Shown here in pieces: positions 33,351 to 36,881 of a stretch of DNA of 36,881 nt; within the stretch, counting starts at the first letter, position 1; every line of letters begins with the position of its first letter. Position numbers and translations under genes: made by a program. Location: assembly GCA_964508975.1 (NCBI GenBank), contig CAZDVQ010000044.1, forward strand, positions 1 through 36,881, read 5' to 3'. Source of the DNA: CAZDVQ01 sp964508975 (GTDB lineage: Bacteria; Bacteroidota; Bacteroidia; Chitinophagales; Saprospiraceae). The notes under the pieces are model-generated. The model was given only the letters and a program-made list of their open reading frames with translations. It was not told the origin of the DNA and made no database searches.

Positions 33351-33980
33351 TCAATCATGATATCTAGTACCAGCACAACCAACCACCATGTGCCTAAACA
33401 TTTTAAACTCGGTGCCAATTGTATCCGTATTGTTTTGGAAAGCCACCAATTTAAGGTCATCATTATCGTTTTGGTACACACCGTATGCAAAAAAATCGTC
33501 CCGACTATTATCAAGTTTACAATGTTCAAAGTAAACAGTATCGGCAAGCATTGGGTAAGTACCGGTAACCATTGGTCTAGTTCTAAACAATTTACGATAG
33601 CTAAAACTCCCATCCATATTTAACAATAGAACTTCCATGTTTTCAACTTTTAAATCCCAAGGGGCTATAAAGTGCATAGACAATACGCTTGTATCTGGCT
33701 TGTAACTCAGTTTAGGTACAATAAAGCTCGACAATAAAGCGCACAACATAAAACCAATGAGGTACAGCCGTTGGGTAGACCTGAATTTATCCCTCCAATA
33801 ATGTAAAACCTGTGCCAGCATGAGCACTAGTAGCATGTGGAAGAAAAAGATCATGAAAAAAATAAACAAAATAGATAATGCGCCTAGCCAATGTTCTATA
33901 AGCCTAAACCCGGTGATACATAACAGGTACACTGCCGTAAAGGCATACATTAAACCACGGTATGATTTTTTTTGAGGCAT
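33351..33980 (-). CDS. small membrane protein of unknown function
   Basis: A 209-aa protein from ATG 33980; an in-frame TTG at 34004 lies inside the predicted promoter. Residues about 8-85 contain three or four hydrophobic helices (YAFTAVYLLCITGF, LSILFIFFMIFFFHMLLVLM, LYLIGFMLCALLSSFIV). The rest (about 90-209) is a soluble domain rich in Asp, Tyr and Phe. No family is recognised. The following PLD gene is 122 bases away and has its own promoter-like box. Confidence 0.65.
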   Translation of the reverse strand: MPQKKSYRGLMYAFTAVYLLCITGFRLIEHWLGALSILFIFFMIFFFHMLLVLMLAQVLHYWRDKFRSTQRLYLIGFMLCALLSSFIVPKLSYKPDTSVLSMHFIAPWDLKVENMEVLLLNMDGSFSYRKLFRTRPMVTGTYPMLADTVYFEHCKLDNSRDDFFAYGVYQNDNDDLKLVAFQNNTDTIGTEFKMFRHMVVGCAGTRYHD

Positions 33981-34001
33981 GTATGGATTTGGTTTAAACA
34001 A

Positions 34002-34009
34002 CAAATATA
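34002..34009 (-). promoter_or_regulatory. -7 box (TATATTTG) of the membrane-protein gene
   Basis: A perfect TAnnTTTG on the minus strand, 21 bases before ATG 33980. Confidence 0.4.
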
Positions 34010-34045
34010 CATCTATTTGTGGTAGCGGGGGGAGAGCGTTGCTCT

Positions 34046-34222
34046 ACCGGATTTCGGTACGGCTACCGTTCCGTGGCGATTCCTGTACCGTCAATATCAC
34101 AAACGGCTTGCCGCCACGGGTTTTCTGTTGTCGCCCTGAACCCCGGGTTGCGCTGCGCTGACCCGGGGCTACCAAAAGGGGCTGCCCTCCGGGCAGCAGC
34201 AAAAGGTGTGTCCTAATCGTAG
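34046..34222 (+). repeat. R3 repeat with TIR end
   Basis: From ACCGGATTTCGGTACGGCTA to the CTACGATTAGGACACA-type end (reverse complement, 34207-34222). It is nearly identical to 21171-21332, but the left part of the 509-bp element is absent, so this is a solo end or a deleted element. Confidence 0.82.
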
Positions 34223-34397
34223 GTTCAATATTAGGGGCGTTAGCCCTGATATCTTAAACTCCTGGTGTCGCTTCTAGCGGAGCTCCCAACCCTATAAATC
34301 CCTGTTTCTATTAACATGCCGCTCCTAGCGGAGCGGGGCAATCCTGTGCCCGTCATCTTTCATCGTTTATTATTCATAGTTCATCGTTTACCATTAC

Positions 34398-34523
34398 CCT
34401 TAGGCCGCTCTGCGGCCTAAGGAGCGCTAGGCATGCGTAGCGTGGCTGCGCAGCAGCCAGCCCGAAGGGCCGAGCGAACAGCGAGCGCGGAGCACGCCGG
34501 CGACGCAACGCGGCGCAGCGCCC
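34398..34523 (-). repeat. R1 dispersed repeat, copy 7
   Basis: The outer end is the hairpin CCTTAGGCCGC/GCGGCCTAAGG (34398-34422) instead of the AACCCGCAG hairpin. The inner part, CCGAAGGGCCGAGCGAACAG and GGCGCAGCGCCC at the other end, is standard R1. Confidence 0.8.
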
Positions 34524-34532
34524 AAAATAAAA

Positions 34533-34579
34533 ACAAATAAAAAGCCCCGCATCTGGCATGAAGTACCAAATACGGGGCT
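34533..34579 (-). terminator. rho-independent terminator of the repeat-protein gene
   Basis: On the minus strand AGCCCCGTATTTGG and CCAGATGCGGGGCT pair almost throughout around TACTTCATG, followed by TTTTTATTTG. It lies about 20 bases beyond the stop of the T9SS repeat gene. Confidence 0.8.
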
Positions 34580-34599
34580 AATGTTCGTTTTATACTACA

Positions 34600-36881
34600 T
34601 TAGTCTTTAATTAACTTGAACACTTTTTCTTGATTGGCTTGACGCACCCGTACGACGTACATACCGGGCGTGTAATTGGCGGTGTTCAAACTGATTTGAC
34701 CCTGCATAATGCTTAAACTTTGGCTATGTAGCTGCTGACCTAGCGCATCCATGATGATGATATCAAGTTGCTCGGTCTGGTTGAAGTCAAAACTCAAGTT
34801 CACATGATTCGTCGCTGGGTTCGGGAACATTTTGATGTTGTGTAAGTTCGCAAAATGCTCCACGCCAATGCCATTTTCTACCAGTATCTGTAAGGTATCA
34901 GTACTGACACAACCGTTAGCGTTAATACCGGTCAATACAATCGTGTAGTTGCCTGGCGTGTTGTATATTACGGTATCCAAGAGCACGTTCGAGCTATTGC
35001 CATTGCCAAATTGCCATGTGTAGCTCAGTGCGTTTGAAAGGTTGTTGACCGAGACAATCAGGCTATCTCCAGCTGGAATGGTTAAGGTATTGCTGTTGGC
35101 GATAACCACGAGGGTATCTACGCTAAGGTTAAGCGTTATGATGGAATCACAGCCGAGGCTATTAGCCAAAGTATCAAGGTAAATACCGCTGCTGCTTAAG
35201 GTTTGACCCGCAAAGCTGTATGTTGCTCCCTGACAAATAGTAGCGTTGATACTGCTGGCACTGGTCGGATTAACCGTAAGGTTGAGTGTAATCACCGAGT
35301 CACAACCCACGCTGTTTACCAGCGTGCGAGTGTAAGTGCCAGCAGTTGTGATCGTTTGCGTACCGAAGGTATAGCTAGCACCTTGGCAAATAGCCGCAGT
35401 TACGCTTGAAGCCGTGTTCGGCTTGATGCTCAAGTTGAGGGTAATCACCGAGTCACAGCCCACGCTGTTAACCAACGTGCGGGTGTAAGTACCAGCAGTA
35501 GTAATCGTCTGCGTACCGAAAGTATAGCTTGTGCCTTGGCAGATGGCTGCTGTTACGCTTGAAGCTGTATTTGGTTTGATACTCAAGTTCAGGGTAATCA
35601 CCGAGTCGCAACCCACGCTGTTTACCAGCGTGCGAGTGTAAGTGCCAGCAGTTGTGATCGTTTGCGTACCGAAGGTATAGCTAGCACCTTGGCAAATAGC
35701 CGCAGTTACGCTTGAAGCCGTGTTCGGCTTGATGCTCAAGTTGAGGGTAATCACCGAGTCACAACCCACGCTGTTTACCAGTGTACGGGTGTAGGTACCG
35801 GCTGTGGTTATCGTCTGTGTACCGAAGGTATAGCTAGCACCCTGGCAGATAGCTGCCGTTACGCTTGAAGCCGTATTTGGCTTAATACTCAAGTTCAAGG
35901 TAATCACAGAGTCACAGCCCACGCTGTTAACCAACGTGCGGGTGAAAGTACCAGCTGTTGTGATCGTCTGCGTACCGAAAGTATAGCTTGCGCCTTGGCA
36001 AATTGAAGTAGTGATACTAGATGCAGTATTCGGCTTGATGCTCAGGTTCAGGGTTATCACCGAGTCACAGCCCACGCTGTTTACCAGTGTACGGGTGTAG
36101 GTACCGGCTGTGGTTATCGTCTGTGTACCGAAGGTATAGCTAGCACCCTGGCAGATAGCTGCCGTTACGCTTGAAGCCGTATTTGGCTTAATACTCAAGT
36201 TCAGGGTAATCACCGAGTCACAGCCCACGCTGTTGACCAGCGTGCGAATGTAAGTACCAGCAGTTGTGATCGTCTGCGTACCGAAGGTATAGCTAGTGCC
36301 TTGACAGATAGCTGCCGTTACGCTTGAAGCCGTGTTCGGCTTGATGCTCAAGTTCAAGGTAATTACCGAGTCACAGCCCACGTTGTTAACCAAGGTGCGG
36401 GTATAAGTACCGGCAGTTGTAAGTGTTTGCGTACCGAAGGTATAGCTAGTGCCTTGGCAAATGGCCGCAGTTACGCTTGAAGCTGTATTCGGCTTAATGC
36501 TCAAGTTCAAGGTAATCACCGAATCACAACCCACGCTGTTGGTGAGTGTGCGGGTGTAGGTACCGGCTGTGGTAATCGTCTGCGTACCGAAAGTATAGCT
36601 AGTGCCTTGACAAATTGCCTCCGTTACGCTTGAAGCTGTATTCGGCTTAATGCTCAAGTTCAAGGTAATCACCGAATCACAACCCACGCTGTTGGTGAGT
36701 GTGCGGGTGTAGGTACCGGCTGTGGTAATCGTCTGTGTACCGAAGGTATAGCTAGCACCCTGGCAGATAGCTGCCGTTACGCTTGAAGCCGTATTTGGCT
36801 TAATGCTCAAGTTCAAGGTAATCACCGAATCACAGCCCACGCTGTTGGTGAGTGTGCGGGTGTAGGTACCGGCTGTGGTAA
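34600..36881 (-). CDS. T9SS surface protein with 51-residue tandem repeats (5' end outside window)
   Basis: The frame is open from the right window edge to TAA at 34600-34602; the N-terminus lies beyond 36881. About ten near-identical 51-residue (153-bp) units, each with GCDSVITLNLSIKPNTASSV, ICQG and SYTFGTQTITTAGTYTRTL, plus one diverged unit (NATICQGATYSFAGQTLSSS) next to the end. Each unit has two Cys (GCDS, ICQG) that could pair. Then come a PKD-like domain (LSYTWQFGNGNSSN, about 110 residues) and a C-terminal T9SS type A sorting domain (HNIKMFPNPATNHVNLSFDF ... GMYVVRVRQANQEKVFKLIKD). It is probably a long, surface-attached adhesin or matrix protein. Confidence 0.93.
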   Translation of the reverse strand, partial: TTAGTYTRTLTNSVGCDSVITLNLSIKPNTASSVTAAICQGASYTFGTQTITTAGTYTRTLTNSVGCDSVITLNLSIKPNTASSVTEAICQGTSYTFGTQTITTAGTYTRTLTNSVGCDSVITLNLSIKPNTASSVTAAICQGTSYTFGTQTLTTAGTYTRTLVNNVGCDSVITLNLSIKPNTASSVTAAICQGTSYTFGTQTITTAGTYIRTLVNSVGCDSVITLNLSIKPNTASSVTAAICQGASYTFGTQTITTAGTYTRTLVNSVGCDSVITLNLSIKPNTASSITTSICQGASYTFGTQTITTAGTFTRTLVNSVGCDSVITLNLSIKPNTASSVTAAICQGASYTFGTQTITTAGTYTRTLVNSVGCDSVITLNLSIKPNTASSVTAAICQGASYTFGTQTITTAGTYTRTLVNSVGCDSVITLNLSIKPNTASSVTAAICQGTSYTFGTQTITTAGTYTRTLVNSVGCDSVITLNLSIKPNTASSVTAAICQGASYTFGTQTITTAGTYTRTLVNSVGCDSVITLNLTVNPTSASSINATICQGATYSFAGQTLSSSGIYLDTLANSLGCDSIITLNLSVDTLVVIANSNTLTIPAGDSLIVSVNNLSNALSYTWQFGNGNSSNVLLDTVIYNTPGNYTIVLTGINANGCVSTDTLQILVENGIGVEHFANLHNIKMFPNPATNHVNLSFDFNQTEQLDIIIMDALGQQLHSQSLSIMQGQISLNTANYTPGMYVVRVRQANQEKVFKLIKD
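35156..36881 (-). repeat. tandem 153-bp repeats, partly homogenised in pairs
   Basis: The unit spacing is exactly 153 bases (e.g. CACGCTGTT at 35308 and 35461). Units two apart are more alike than neighbours: 35308 matches 35614, and 35767 matches 36073. At the right, units at 36535, 36688 and 36841 form a run of near-identical neighbours. This suggests duplication and gene conversion of one- and two-unit blocks. Confidence 0.85.

Larger units (their letters stand above)
33981..34599. other. 619-bp gap without genes: R3, R1 and terminator
   Basis: It holds the -7 box above, R3 (34046-34222), a GCCGCTCCTAGCGGAGCGG palindrome (34318-34337) similar to one at 26567, a CATAGTTCATCG short repeat, R1 reversed (34398-34523) and a terminator (34543-34579). 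No coding sequence. Confidence 0.75.

Noticed and set aside
34600..36881. CRISPR-like regular repetition
   Set aside because: The 153-bp units are coding, in frame, without spacers; they are protein repeats. The dispersed repeats R1-R5 are not regularly spaced either.

Overview
The window is a piece of a Bacteroidota (Bacteroidetes) chromosome. Three things point there: two proteins end in type IX secretion (T9SS) type A sorting domains, many genes follow a TAnnTTTG -7 box with weak ribosome binding sites, and the housekeeping neighbourhood fits. I cannot place it below phylum. There are about 27 credible genes. Most gaps longer than 300 bp are packed with GC-rich dispersed palindromic repeats instead of genes.

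Layout. 1-3285: an overlapping U32-family protein/ferredoxin pair (probably tRNA hydroxylation), a YggS-type PLP protein and a DjlA-like TerB/J-domain co-chaperone. 3471-4847 (minus): MnmE. 5569-17318: an AT-richer accessory (defence) island. It holds a divergent PD-(D/E)XK-type gene with a frameshift, a three-gene operon whose products all look like PD-(D/E)XK nucleases, two phospholipase-D-like genes on the minus strand (one frameshifted), and a type I restriction-modification operon hsdR-hsdM-hsdS followed by a gene with a possible uracil-DNA-glycosylase-like fold. The island lies between two same-orientation copies of one repeat with shared flanks (about 5010-5201 and 17360-17525). 18478-25956: SDR reductase, TPR/PD40 protein, YchF, FecCD permease, VanY-type carboxypeptidase, RmlC and an alpha/beta-hydrolase-like protein. 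27109-34004: TPR protein, PQQ-propeller lipoprotein, acyl-CoA thioesterase, methyltransferase, a secreted T9SS phospholipase-D-like protein and a small membrane protein. 34600 to the end (minus): a T9SS surface protein built from 51-residue repeats, cut by the window edge.

Dispersed repeats. I name five families. R1 has seven copies and runs from a GGGCG end to a hairpin end. R2 has ACCACCCCGTC ends. R3 contains GTTCCGTGGCGATT. R4 contains CTTGTTGGCGTCCCCGCC. R5 contains CCAACGGACGCG. R1 copies carry different palindromes at the same internal positions. One R2 copy is interrupted by a 509-bp element with perfect terminal inverted repeats and an 11-bp direct duplication, which is a clear transposition footprint. 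An R1 copy has landed at the 5' end of the secreted phospholipase gene, where the expected start codon now reads ATA.

Most interesting for novelty: the PD-(D/E)XK cluster beside the PLD pair and type I system, the modular R1 repeats with swap-in slots, and the TIR/TSD element. The two island frameshifts are each explained by one missing base in a short homopolymer. They could be real decay, phase switching or assembly error, and the reads would tell.
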